The translations under genes were made by a program, and so were the position numbers. This document shows, one piece after another, positions 17,680 through 26,209 of a stretch of 64,000 nucleotides of DNA (position 1 is the first letter of the stretch; each line of letters starts with the position of its first letter). The stretch is from Tsukamurella sp. 8F (GTDB lineage: Bacteria > Actinomycetota > Actinomycetes > Mycobacteriales > Mycobacteriaceae): NCBI RefSeq assembly GCF_029167375.1, contig NZ_JARFTP010000011.1, positions 65,710-129,709 on the forward strand, read 5' to 3'. A model generated the notes under the pieces. It was not told where the DNA came from. It saw only the letters and a program-made list of their open reading frames with translations, and made no database searches.

Positions 17680-19158
17680 ATGAGGACGATCGAGGCATCC
17701 AACGAACCAACCGGACACCCTTTCCTGCAAGGCAATTACGCCCCGGTGCAGGAGGAGGTCACGGCTACCGACCTGTCGGTGGCAGGTGCGATCCCGCCAC
17801 ATCTAGACGGGCGGTACCTGCGGATCGGTCCTAATCCCGTGGGTACTGCCGACCCCGCGCGCTACGAATGGTTCATGGGGTCTGGAATGGTGCATGGTAT
17901 CCGGATCAGCGATGGCCGTGCGCAGTGGTACCGCAACCGGTGGGTACGGTCCGCGGACGTTTGCCGACGGCTGGGGGAGCCTCGGCGGCGCGGGCCGGCG
18001 GGCGCTGGGATCGATTTCGCGTCCAACACCAACGTCCTCGCGCAGGCTGGCAGGACGCTGGCGATCGCGGAATTCGGCGTTAGTCCCTATGAGCTGACGG
18101 AGGACCTCGACACCGTGGGTCCGTGCGACTTCGGCGGGACGCTGCGCGGCGGCTATAGCGGTCATCCCAAGCGCGACCCGGAGACCGGCGAGCTGCACGC
18201 GGTCTCGTACAGCCCGATGTGGGGAAACCTGGTGCGGTACACCGTGACCGGAGTGGACGGACGAGTGTGCCGGCGCGTCGACATCCCCCTGCGGCGCAAC
18301 GTGATGATCCACGACTTCTCGTTGACGGAACGGTACGTAGTGATCTATGACCTACCGGTCGTGATGGATCTGGCGGTGGCAGGCCGCTCCCGGTTGGCCC
18401 GTCGCCTCGGCTACGAGCTGACCGACTGGGTCTCCCGCCATCCGGCCCCCGGCCCTATCATCTCTGCAGTGGGCCGAGCATCGGGCATGATGCAGCCGGA
18501 CATCGGGCTGCCGTATCGGTGGGATCCCACGCATCAGGCGAAGCTGCTGGTGATGCCGCGGGACGGCGGGCCCACCGACGTTCGCGAGTTCGATATCGAT
18601 CCCTGCTTCATCTACCACACGCTCAATGCTCACGACGACGGCGTACGGATAACCCTCGAGCTGTCGCGCTTCCCGAAGGCGTACGACGGAGACTCGAATC
18701 CGATGGTCGGCCTGCCCGCCTTCGAGCGATGGATCGTGGACCTGAGCGCTGGCACCGTCAGGCGCGAGGGGCTAGACGACCGTCCGCAGGACTTCCCACG
18801 CGTCGACGAGCGCACGGTCGGTCGCGCCCACCGGTACGGTTATACGATCGGGTACGGTCGCCGTGAGGACGCACTCGGCGCGCCCGAGGTGCTGGTCAAA
18901 CACGACGGCGACGGTGCGACGCAGGTGAAGCATTTCGGCAGCGACCGCGAGCCGGGCGAGTTCGTGTTCGTCCCGAACGCTCCCGACTCCGGTGAGGACG
19001 ACGGCGTGCTGATGGGCTTCGTGTACGACCGTGCCGAAGACCGCAGTTCTCTCCAGATCGTCGATGCCCAGACACTCGATCAGGTCGCCACCGTTCACCT
19101 TCCCGCCCGGGTACCCAACGGGTTCCACGGCAACTGGATCTCGTCCGAGCAGAGTTAG
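17680..19158 (+). CDS. Carotenoid cleavage oxygenase family protein
   Basis: A 492-residue protein of the carotenoid oxygenase (RPE65/CCD) family, which cleaves carotenoids, apocarotenoids or stilbenes using a four-histidine Fe(II) site. Matching histidine contexts are SGHPKRDP, IHDFSLTERY, YHTLNAHDDG and, at the C terminus, FHGNW. The N-terminal HLDGRYLRIGPNP and FMGSGMVHGI are also family marks. The ATG at 17680 is used; another ATG four bases earlier is out of frame. A histidine kinase gene begins nine bases after its stop, so enzyme and two-component genes probably share a message. Substrate unknown. Confidence 0.9.
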   Translation: MRTIEASNEPTGHPFLQGNYAPVQEEVTATDLSVAGAIPPHLDGRYLRIGPNPVGTADPARYEWFMGSGMVHGIRISDGRAQWYRNRWVRSADVCRRLGEPRRRGPAGAGIDFASNTNVLAQAGRTLAIAEFGVSPYELTEDLDTVGPCDFGGTLRGGYSGHPKRDPETGELHAVSYSPMWGNLVRYTVTGVDGRVCRRVDIPLRRNVMIHDFSLTERYVVIYDLPVVMDLAVAGRSRLARRLGYELTDWVSRHPAPGPIISAVGRASGMMQPDIGLPYRWDPTHQAKLLVMPRDGGPTDVREFDIDPCFIYHTLNAHDDGVRITLELSRFPKAYDGDSNPMVGLPAFERWIVDLSAGTVRREGLDDRPQDFPRVDERTVGRAHRYGYTIGYGRREDALGAPEVLVKHDGDGATQVKHFGSDREPGEFVFVPNAPDSGEDDGVLMGFVYDRAEDRSSLQIVDAQTLDQVATVHLPARVPNGFHGNWISSEQS

Positions 19159-19167
19159 GATCGCGAC

Positions 19168-20319
19168 ATGGCCGACCGCGTCTCCCTCTCGCTCTGGGAC
19201 GCGTACGTGCTCGGGGGCTGTGCTGCGGCCGTGGCGGGCGTGTGGATGCTGGACGACAGGTTCCCCGGCACGCCGTGGGCTGCCACGGGTGCGATCACGG
19301 CGATCGCGGTGTGCGCGACGGTGTTCCGCGACGGCCGTTCCCAGGCGGCTGTCGTGCGCGGCGGGTATGCCGCGGTGATCGTGGTGCTGTTCGGCATCGC
19401 CGTGTTCTTTGCGGGCCCGTCGGTTGCGGCCATGCTCGTCATGTATCCGGTGCTGTTCCGCGCCCTGCCGGTGCGCCCGGCGGTGGCGGCTACCACCGTC
19501 GTCAATGTAATCCCCACCGCGATCGCTCTCTTCTGGGCGGGAGTCCACTCGGAGAAGTTCGTCATCGCTGCGACGATCACCGTTCTCGCGCTGGTGAGCT
19601 CGCCCATCATCGGCATCGCGGTCGTCACCGTCAACCGGCACAACGACGAGCAGGCGGCGCTACTCGCTGAACTCGAGACCAGCCGGGCGGACGCCGCTCG
19701 CATGTCCCGGGCCGCCGGAGCCGCGGCCGAGCGCGAGCGCCTCGCGCGCGAGATCCACGACACGCTGGCGCAGGGGTTCACGAGTATCGTCGCTCTCGCC
19801 CAGGCGATTTCTGCCGAGATGGACGCCGCGCCCGACAAGGCGCGCCGGCACGTCGACCTGATCGGTGACACGGCTCGGGAGAATCTGGCGGAGGCGCGAG
19901 CGATGGTCACTGTCCTGACTCCGGCAGCGCTTACCACCGCGTCCGTCTCCGACGCCGTCGAGAGGCTGGCGACGCGACTCGCCGACGAGACGGGTGTGTC
20001 GGTGACGGTGGTCCGCCCGCCGCAAGCGGCGGAGTCGACGACGGCCCACGAGGTGGTTCTCCTCCGCGTCGCGCAGGAGGCGTTCGCGAACATCCGCAAG
20101 CACGCCCACGCATCGTCTGTCACGGTCACGCTGTCGTCGGAAGACGGCCAGGTGTGCATGTCCGTCGCCGATGACGGTGTCGGGTTCGACTGCGCAGCGG
20201 ACGATCTTGGATTCGGTCTGGGGAACATGCGCGCCAGGATCGAGGGCGTGGGCGGAGGTCTCGCCGTGAGCAGCGGCCCCGGCGCGGGTACGACGGTGGA
20301 CGTACGGGTGCCGTCGTGA
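19168..20319 (+). CDS. Sensor histidine kinase, NarL-system type (HisKA_3)
   Basis: A 383-residue kinase. The first 155 residues form five or six membrane helices with very short loops, so it senses within or at the membrane. Then comes a dimerisation/phosphotransfer helix with the phospho-acceptor in REIHDTLAQG (His197), and an ATP-binding domain with AQEAFANIRKHAHA and ADDGVGFD. Its stop overlaps the response-regulator start by four bases (GTGA). It lies nine bases after the carotenoid oxygenase gene, suggesting that the system responds to a product or condition linked to that enzyme. The signal is unknown. Confidence 0.92.
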   Translation: MADRVSLSLWDAYVLGGCAAAVAGVWMLDDRFPGTPWAATGAITAIAVCATVFRDGRSQAAVVRGGYAAVIVVLFGIAVFFAGPSVAAMLVMYPVLFRALPVRPAVAATTVVNVIPTAIALFWAGVHSEKFVIAATITVLALVSSPIIGIAVVTVNRHNDEQAALLAELETSRADAARMSRAAGAAAERERLAREIHDTLAQGFTSIVALAQAISAEMDAAPDKARRHVDLIGDTARENLAEARAMVTVLTPAALTTASVSDAVERLATRLADETGVSVTVVRPPQAAESTTAHEVVLLRVAQEAFANIRKHAHASSVTVTLSSEDGQVCMSVADDGVGFDCAADDLGFGLGNMRARIEGVGGGLAVSSGPGAGTTVDVRVPS

Positions 20320-20942
20320 TCACGGTGCTACTCGTCGACGATCACCCTATGGTCCGTGAGGGGCTCCGCGGAATGATCGAGGTCGAACCAGACCTCGCGG
20401 CAGTCGGCGAGGCGGGCTCCGGGGAGGAGGCGGTTGCGCAGGCCGAGTCGCTCGAGCCTGATGTGGTGCTGATGGATCTGCGGATGCCTGGCGCGCTCGA
20501 CGGCGTCGGGGCCATCGCGCGGATCCTCGCCGGTCGACGACGGCCGAGAATCATCGTCGTCACGACGTACGATCGCGACGCCGACATACTCCGTGCCGTC
20601 GAGGCCGGCGCTGCCGGATACCTCCTCAAGGACGCGACCCGTACGGAGCTGATCGACGCCGTGCGTGCCGCGGCCCGCGGCGAGACCATCCTGTCTCCGG
20701 CTATCGCTCGCCACGTGGTCGGAAGGATCGGGCGCTCGGCGCGACCACGCCTGTCTGACAGGGAGGTCGAGGTCCTCCGTCTGGTCGCCCAGGGATGCTC
20801 GAATCCTGAGATCGGGCGCCGACTCTACATCAGTCACGCCACCGTCAAGACCCACCTGCTCCGGATCTTCGCCAAACTCGAGGTCACGGACCGAACGGCC
20901 GCCGTGACCACGGCGATCGCCCAGGGTGTTCTCGATCTCTGA
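20316..20942 (+). CDS. Response regulator, NarL/FixJ family (LuxR-type HTH)
   Basis: A 208-residue regulator. The receiver domain has the acidic pair Asp8/Asp9 in LLVDDHP and the phosphorylation site Asp54 in VVLMDLRMPG. The C-terminal LuxR-type helix-turn-helix is LSDREVEVLRLVAQG through SHATVKTHLLRIFAKL. The GTG start overlaps the kinase stop, marking them as a cognate pair. Targets may include the preceding carotenoid oxygenase promoter region, which has palindromes, but this is inference. Confidence 0.93.
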   Translation: MITVLLVDDHPMVREGLRGMIEVEPDLAAVGEAGSGEEAVAQAESLEPDVVLMDLRMPGALDGVGAIARILAGRRRPRIIVVTTYDRDADILRAVEAGAAGYLLKDATRTELIDAVRAAARGETILSPAIARHVVGRIGRSARPRLSDREVEVLRLVAQGCSNPEIGRRLYISHATVKTHLLRIFAKLEVTDRTAAVTTAIAQGVLDL

Positions 20943-20969
20943 GAACTCTCGTAACACGAGATGGTGGAG

Positions 20970-22472
20970 TCAGCGCAGCCGACGCAGCAGCCCGGGTAGT
21001 GCGGCGCGGGCGTCGACGGTGCGTCGCTCCTCGATCGCGTCGAGGCGTCCGAGTTCGAAAGCCGTCGCGGCGTCCAGCGATGCGATGTCGACGGCCGCGA
21101 TGGCATCCCGCGCGATGTGCGCGTCCTGGAATTCGCCGAGCCGCTGCTGCACGGCGGCGAGTCCGGTGAGCGACTGCCGCGCCTGCTTGTCCAGGGCCGG
21201 CTCGGGTACGGCAGCCGCGTAGCGAAGCTTCTTGGCGCGCTTGCGTACCGCGTGCACGTCGCGGTCGGTGGCGCCAGGCGCGGTGAGCACGTGTGTCGCG
21301 TCCTTCGCGAAGGTGCGGATGCGCTTGCGCAGCAGCGGCACAACGGTGTCCTCCGCCGCCTTCGCCGCACGCTTCGTCGTGGGCGGGTCGTCGATGGTGG
21401 CGTCCACCGCGTCGAGCAGCGCGAAATACCGGTCGCTCGTCAGATAGGCGTCGACACGATCCCATGCGGCCACCTCCTGGGCGGCCTGCCGGTCGGCCAG
21501 CAGCGTGGCAGCGCCCGACAGGGAAGGCTCGACCTGCGCCAGCCCGGTGAACCGCTGCACGAGTACCTCGGCGTCCCGTACCCCGCCCAATACGACTGCG
21601 AGTGAACGCAGCTCGGTCGACAGGGCGGCGGGGGAGGGACCGGCGAAGTACGCGCCGTACTCGCTGAGGATGCTACGTAGCTGTCGGGTCGCGACTCGCA
21701 TCTGGTGGACGGCGTCGTCGGCGCGGGCGCGCACCAGCGGGTCGTGCGTGAGCAGACGGTCTCGCGACCGCGCGAGCGCCGCGACCAGCAGCCGGGACGC
21801 GGGTGCTCTGCTCGCCTTGGCCTTCCGAGGAAGCGACGGTGCCGGCGCCTCCGGTTCGGAGTCGATCGCCCGAGCCAGCTTCGAGGCGCTGTGCGCCTCA
21901 TGCGCCCCTGCAGCCTTCAAAGCCCTGCCGACCGCGACGGCGGTGGCGCGGCCACCGTCGGTGTCGGGTACTTCGAACTCCCACTCCCGCCACGTCTTCT
22001 CGTCCCCGCCGGGCAGCAGCGAGATGGTGTGCACGTGGTCGTCGGCGAGCTCGCCGAGCGCCTCGCCGTCGGGTGCGTGCGCGTATGTCGTGTGCCGCTC
22101 GTTCTCGACGATCGCGATCGGCACGAGGGGACGCAGGCGGGTGTACACGAGAACCCGGGTCGCGAGCTCCGCGGGCACGTCGTCTGCGCCCAGCAAGGAG
22201 CCGTCCTCTGCGAGGAGGGGGACGGTGACCTCGCGGCGTTCGTCTCCCGCGGGTAGCTTCAGGTGCCAGCCGTCGTCCTTGCCGCCGAGCCTGCGCCGCA
22301 ACGTGATCCGACGGCTGGCGAGGTCCAGGGCCTCGGTGTCGAAGTAGGTCGCGTTGAGGTGGAAGACCTCGTCGGTCGATGTCGAGGCCACCCCGGGCAC
22401 GTTCGTGAGGTCGGGCGCCGCGACTGCATCGTCGACCTCGTATTTCGTCTCGATCTCGAGCTGCTCACCCAC
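20970..22472 (-). CDS. CYTH and CHAD domain protein
   Basis: A 500-residue fusion. The CYTH (triphosphate tunnel) domain occupies about 1-200 with its opening ExExK-type motif LEIETKYEV. The CHAD domain (about 225-490) is helical and histidine-rich (DAVHQMRVATRQLRSIL and HAVRKRAKKLRYAA), a module linked to polyphosphate binding. Activity may be on triphosphate or polyphosphate. GTG start at 22472. It is the last gene of nadE-panB-pip-CYTH/CHAD, nine bases after the iminopeptidase. Counterpart of Rv2226, which also lies beside panB. Confidence 0.93.
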   Translation of the reverse strand: MGEQLEIETKYEVDDAVAAPDLTNVPGVASTSTDEVFHLNATYFDTEALDLASRRITLRRRLGGKDDGWHLKLPAGDERREVTVPLLAEDGSLLGADDVPAELATRVLVYTRLRPLVPIAIVENERHTTYAHAPDGEALGELADDHVHTISLLPGGDEKTWREWEFEVPDTDGGRATAVAVGRALKAAGAHEAHSASKLARAIDSEPEAPAPSLPRKAKASRAPASRLLVAALARSRDRLLTHDPLVRARADDAVHQMRVATRQLRSILSEYGAYFAGPSPAALSTELRSLAVVLGGVRDAEVLVQRFTGLAQVEPSLSGAATLLADRQAAQEVAAWDRVDAYLTSDRYFALLDAVDATIDDPPTTKRAAKAAEDTVVPLLRKRIRTFAKDATHVLTAPGATDRDVHAVRKRAKKLRYAAAVPEPALDKQARQSLTGLAAVQQRLGEFQDAHIARDAIAAVDIASLDAATAFELGRLDAIEERRTVDARAALPGLLRRLR

Positions 22473-22481
22473 GGCGGGCCC

Positions 22482-23483
22482 TCAGGTAGTCCGGAAGCGG
22501 TCGGTGGCCTCGATGAGCGCGGAGCGGATTCCGGGCTCGAACGACGCGTGGCCGGCGTCCGGGATGATGTGCAGGTCCGCCTCCGGCCAGGCCCGGTGCA
22601 GGTCCCATGCGCTGCGCGCGGGACACACCACGTCGTAGCGGCCCTGCACGATCACGCCCGGGATGTGCCGTATCCGGTCGACGTCTCGCAGCAGCTGTGC
22701 CTCATGCAGGAAGCCGTGATTCATGAAGTAGTGGTTCTCGATCCGCGCGAACGCCAGCGCGTAGCGCGCGTCGTCTGAGCCGGCAGCCTTGTCGGGGGTG
22801 TTGATCAGGTAGCTGGTCGACTTCTCCCACGTGGTCCACGCGATCGCTGCGGCCGTCGCGACATCGGGGTCCGCCGAACGCAGCAGCCGGTCGTACGCAG
22901 CGACCTTGTCGGCCCCCGGGACGCGATCGGCCGGGGCCAGCGGGGCGAGGTAGTTCTCCCACTCGTCGGGATAGACGTGCGACGCCCCGTCGTTGTAGTA
23001 CCAGTCGATCTCGCTGCGCCGCAATAGGAATATGCCGCGCAACACGAGCTCGGTCACCCGCTCGGGATAGGCCTCGGCGTACGCGAGCGAGAGCGTCGAC
23101 CCCCACGAGCCGCCGAACACGAGCCAGCGCTCGATGCCCAGGTACTCGCGGATCCGCTCCATGTCCGCGATCAGGTGCTGCGTCGTGTTGACGCGCAGGC
23201 GAGCCTCGATAGTGTCCTCTGGGCCGCCTTCGGCGTCGGCGATGTGCGGCTGCGACTGCCCACACCCGCGCTGGTCGAAGACGACGATGCGATATGCGGC
23301 GGGGTCGAAGAAGCGTCGCACCGCGGGGGACGTGCCGCCGCCCGGCCCTCCGTGCACGAAGACGGCGGGCTTACCGTCTGGATTGCCGCTGCACTCGACG
23401 TGGAGTAGTTGGCCGCCGCCCACGTCCAGCAGTTCGCTGGAGTACGGCTCGATCTCGGGATAGAACTCGCGGATCTCGGCCAT
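22482..23483 (-). CDS. pip: Prolyl iminopeptidase
   Basis: A 333-residue alpha/beta hydrolase of peptidase family S33 that removes N-terminal proline from peptides. Marks: HGGPGGGTSP (oxyanion region, residues 44-53), DQRGCGQS, the nucleophile motif GGSWGST with Ser126, the cap domain, and the late GRYDVVCPA and DAGHASFE carrying Asp and His. The ATG shares one base with the panB stop (TGATG), so it is translationally coupled to panB. Confidence 0.93.
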   Translation of the reverse strand: MAEIREFYPEIEPYSSELLDVGGGQLLHVECSGNPDGKPAVFVHGGPGGGTSPAVRRFFDPAAYRIVVFDQRGCGQSQPHIADAEGGPEDTIEARLRVNTTQHLIADMERIREYLGIERWLVFGGSWGSTLSLAYAEAYPERVTELVLRGIFLLRRSEIDWYYNDGASHVYPDEWENYLAPLAPADRVPGADKVAAYDRLLRSADPDVATAAAIAWTTWEKSTSYLINTPDKAAGSDDARYALAFARIENHYFMNHGFLHEAQLLRDVDRIRHIPGVIVQGRYDVVCPARSAWDLHRAWPEADLHIIPDAGHASFEPGIRSALIEATDRFRTT

Positions 23484-24325
23484 CAGAACGAGTGCTCCTC
23501 TCCGGGAAACGCGCCCGACGCGACGTCGGCGACGTACTGGGCTGCGGCACGCTCCAGCTGATCGCCGACGTCGGCGTACCGTTTGACGAATCTTGCGACG
23601 CGTCCGCGGGATAGGCCCGCCATGTCCTGCCAGACCAGCACCTGGCCGTCGCAGTCGAGGCCCGCGCCGATCCCGATGGTGGGGATCGAGCCGGACTCGG
23701 TCACCCGCTTGGCGACGTCGGCCGGGACCATCTCGAGGACGACGGAGAACGCGCCCGCGTCGTCGACGGCCCGCGCGTCCGCGAGGATCCGTTGCGCGGA
23801 GTCGCCTCTGCCCTGCACGCGGTTGCCACCGAGCGTGTTCACCGACTGCGGTGTGAAACCGATGTGCGCCATGACGGGAATGCCGCGTGCCGTGAGGAAT
23901 TCGATGGTCGGTGCCATGTGCACGCCACCTTCGATCTTCACCGCCTCGGCTCCCGCCTTCATCATCGTCGAAGCGGCATCGAATGCCTGCTCCGGCGATT
24001 TCTCGTACGAGCCGAACGGCAGGTCCGCGACCACGAGCGCATGCGCTGCGCCGCGCCGGACGGCCGACACGAGCGGCGCCAGCACGTCGACGCCGACGGG
24101 CAGCGTCGAGTCGTGGCCGAACACCACGTTCGCGGCGCTGTCGCCGATCAGAAGCACCGGCACCCCGGCGGCGTCGAAGGTCTGCGCCGTCAGGTAGTCG
24201 TAGCTGGTCAGCATCGCGAAACGCTCACCGCGGCCGCGCATCTCGGCCAAGTGGTGGATGCGGACCTTCTTTCGGCGGGGTGCCTCGGCCTGATCGCCTC
24301 CGCCGTACACCGGGCTCTCGGTCAT
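23483..24325 (-). CDS. panB: 3-methyl-2-oxobutanoate hydroxymethyltransferase
   Basis: First enzyme of pantothenate synthesis: transfers a hydroxymethyl group from methylene-tetrahydrofolate to 2-oxoisovalerate to give ketopantoate. The 280 residues include [55 protein letters not shown] and [18 protein letters not shown], all standard PanB blocks. A GGAG ribosome site precedes the ATG. 21 bases downstream of nadE, so both cofactor genes (NAD and CoA precursors) are probably in one operon. Corresponds to Rv2225. Confidence 0.96.
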   Translation of the reverse strand: MTESPVYGGGDQAEAPRRKKVRIHHLAEMRGRGERFAMLTSYDYLTAQTFDAAGVPVLLIGDSAANVVFGHDSTLPVGVDVLAPLVSAVRRGAAHALVVADLPFGSYEKSPEQAFDAASTMMKAGAEAVKIEGGVHMAPTIEFLTARGIPVMAHIGFTPQSVNTLGGNRVQGRGDSAQRILADARAVDDAGAFSVVLEMVPADVAKRVTESGSIPTIGIGAGLDCDGQVLVWQDMAGLSRGRVARFVKRYADVGDQLERAAAQYVADVASGAFPGEEHSF

Positions 24326-24346
24326 CTCTCCACTCCCTCGTCGGGC

Positions 24347-26086
24347 TCAGGTCTGGTCGTGCCAGCGGTTGGTGACGGGCATCCGTCGGTCGCGCCCGAA
24401 GGCCTTCGGTGTGACCTTGGGCCCGAGGGGATACTGCCGACGCTTGTACTCGGCTCGGTCCACGAGGCGCGCGACCTTGCGGATCAGATCCGGCTCGTAG
24501 CCGGCCTCGCTGATCTCGGCCACGCCCTGATCCTGTTCGACGTAGCGCCGCAGGACGTCGTCGAGGACCTCGTAGTCGGGGAGCGAGTCGCTGTCCTTCT
24601 GTCCGGGGCGCAGCTCCGCTGAGGGCTCCTTGCTGATGGAGTTCTCGGGGATGGGCGGGGTCTCGCCGCGCTCGAGCGCCACCTTGTTGCGCCAACGCGA
24701 CAGCGCCCAGACACGGGACTTCTCGACGTCTCGAATCGGGGCGAACGCACCCACGGCATCGCCGTAGATCGTCGAGTAGCCCACGGCCAGCTCGCTTTTG
24801 TTGCCTGTCGCGAGTACGAGGTGGCCCTCGGCATTGGAGATCGCCATCAGCGTCATGCCGCGGCAGCGGGCCTGGATGTTCTCCTCTGCCAGGCCCGTCA
24901 AGTGCAGCTGGTCCACGAACACGCGCACCATGTCCTCGATCGGCTCGACACGGTAGTGCAGGCCGACGCGCTGCGCGAGCTCCGCCGCGTCGCCCTTGGA
25001 GTGCTCGCTCGAGTACTTCGACGGCATCGACACGCAGTACACGTTGTCCGCACCGAGCGCATCCGCGGCGATGGCCGCGACCAGCGCGGAGTCGATGCCC
25101 CCGGACAGCCCCAGCGCCACCGACCGCGCCCCGACCTTGTGCACGTAGTCCCGCGTGCCGGTCACGAGCGCGGCCCACACCTGGGCCTCCTCGTCCAGCT
25201 TCGTGGGGTCGACCTGGGGTGCCGCCGACGACGGGGCCGGCCGCGCGGGCAGCGCGTGCGTCTCGACCAGCCAGCCCGCCGCGCTGTCCGACCGCCGGCG
25301 TCCCAGCGGCGGCACATCGGTGAAGTAGGTGGCCTCGAGGAACTGCGGCGCTGCGCCGGTCTGGCCGCCGGCGTCGAGCGTGAAGGAGTCACCGTCGAAG
25401 ACCAGTTCGTCCTGTCCGCCCACGAGGTTCACGTACACGACGGGCGCCCCGCCCTCCGCGACGCGGTGCCCGGTCACGCGGCGACGCTCGGCGGGTTTGC
25501 CGACCTGGAACGGGCTGGCGTTCAGGCACAGCACGGCGTCGACGCCGAGGGCGCCAAGACCTGCGACGGGACCGTCCGGCCACCACAGGTCCTCGCAGAT
25601 GACGATGCCGAGCCGCACACCATCGACGTCGAGGGCGACGAGCCGCTCCCCAGGGACGAACCAGCGGTCCTCGTCGAACACGCCGTAGTTGGGCAGGAAG
25701 TGCTTGTCGTACCGCGCGACGAGCCGGCCGCCGTGCAATACCCCGGCGCTGTTGCGCGCCCCCGGACGCGGGTCGTACACGCCGTCCGCCGGCGGGAAGT
25801 CGGAGTCGCGGTCCAGGTAACCGACCACCACGATGAGATCGCCGCAGCCCGCTGCGTCGAGGGATTCGGCCAGGCTGCGCACCGCGTCGCGCGAGTCGAT
25901 CGCGAACGAGCGACGTAGCAACAGGTCTTCCACGGGGTAACCGGTGAGCGCCATCTCGCCGAACACGGCTACCTGTGCACCGCGCTGTGCGGCATCGCGT
26001 GCAGCGGCCGTGATCCGGCGGACGTTGGCGTCCAGATCGCCCACGACGGGGTTGATCTGGCACGCCGCGACACGTAGTGGCGTCAT
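24347..26086 (-). CDS. nadE: Glutamine-dependent NAD+ synthetase
   Basis: Final step of NAD synthesis: amidates nicotinate adenine dinucleotide with ammonia taken from glutamine. A 579-residue two-domain enzyme. The N-terminal nitrilase-type glutaminase has the triad Glu44 (FGEMALTGYP), Lys128 (RYDKHFLPNY) and Cys164 (IVICEDLW). The C-terminal synthetase has the PP-loop SGGIDS (328-333). It is shorter than the roughly 680-residue form I know from M. tuberculosis (Rv2438c), belonging instead to the compact bacterial class. First gene of the minus-strand cofactor operon. Confidence 0.95.
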   Translation of the reverse strand: MTPLRVAACQINPVVGDLDANVRRITAAARDAAQRGAQVAVFGEMALTGYPVEDLLLRRSFAIDSRDAVRSLAESLDAAGCGDLIVVVGYLDRDSDFPPADGVYDPRPGARNSAGVLHGGRLVARYDKHFLPNYGVFDEDRWFVPGERLVALDVDGVRLGIVICEDLWWPDGPVAGLGALGVDAVLCLNASPFQVGKPAERRRVTGHRVAEGGAPVVYVNLVGGQDELVFDGDSFTLDAGGQTGAAPQFLEATYFTDVPPLGRRRSDSAAGWLVETHALPARPAPSSAAPQVDPTKLDEEAQVWAALVTGTRDYVHKVGARSVALGLSGGIDSALVAAIAADALGADNVYCVSMPSKYSSEHSKGDAAELAQRVGLHYRVEPIEDMVRVFVDQLHLTGLAEENIQARCRGMTLMAISNAEGHLVLATGNKSELAVGYSTIYGDAVGAFAPIRDVEKSRVWALSRWRNKVALERGETPPIPENSISKEPSAELRPGQKDSDSLPDYEVLDDVLRRYVEQDQGVAEISEAGYEPDLIRKVARLVDRAEYKRRQYPLGPKVTPKAFGRDRRMPVTNRWHDQT

Positions 26087-26209
26087 GCCGACAACCCTAT
26101 GTGAACAGCCCGGGAGGTCGCTCCTCGGGATCCGCCGTAGCGCGCCTCACCGGCCCGCCCGCAGCGCGCCTCACCTGTGCTGTCAGGAGAGCGTGGCATC
26201 ATCGGCGCA

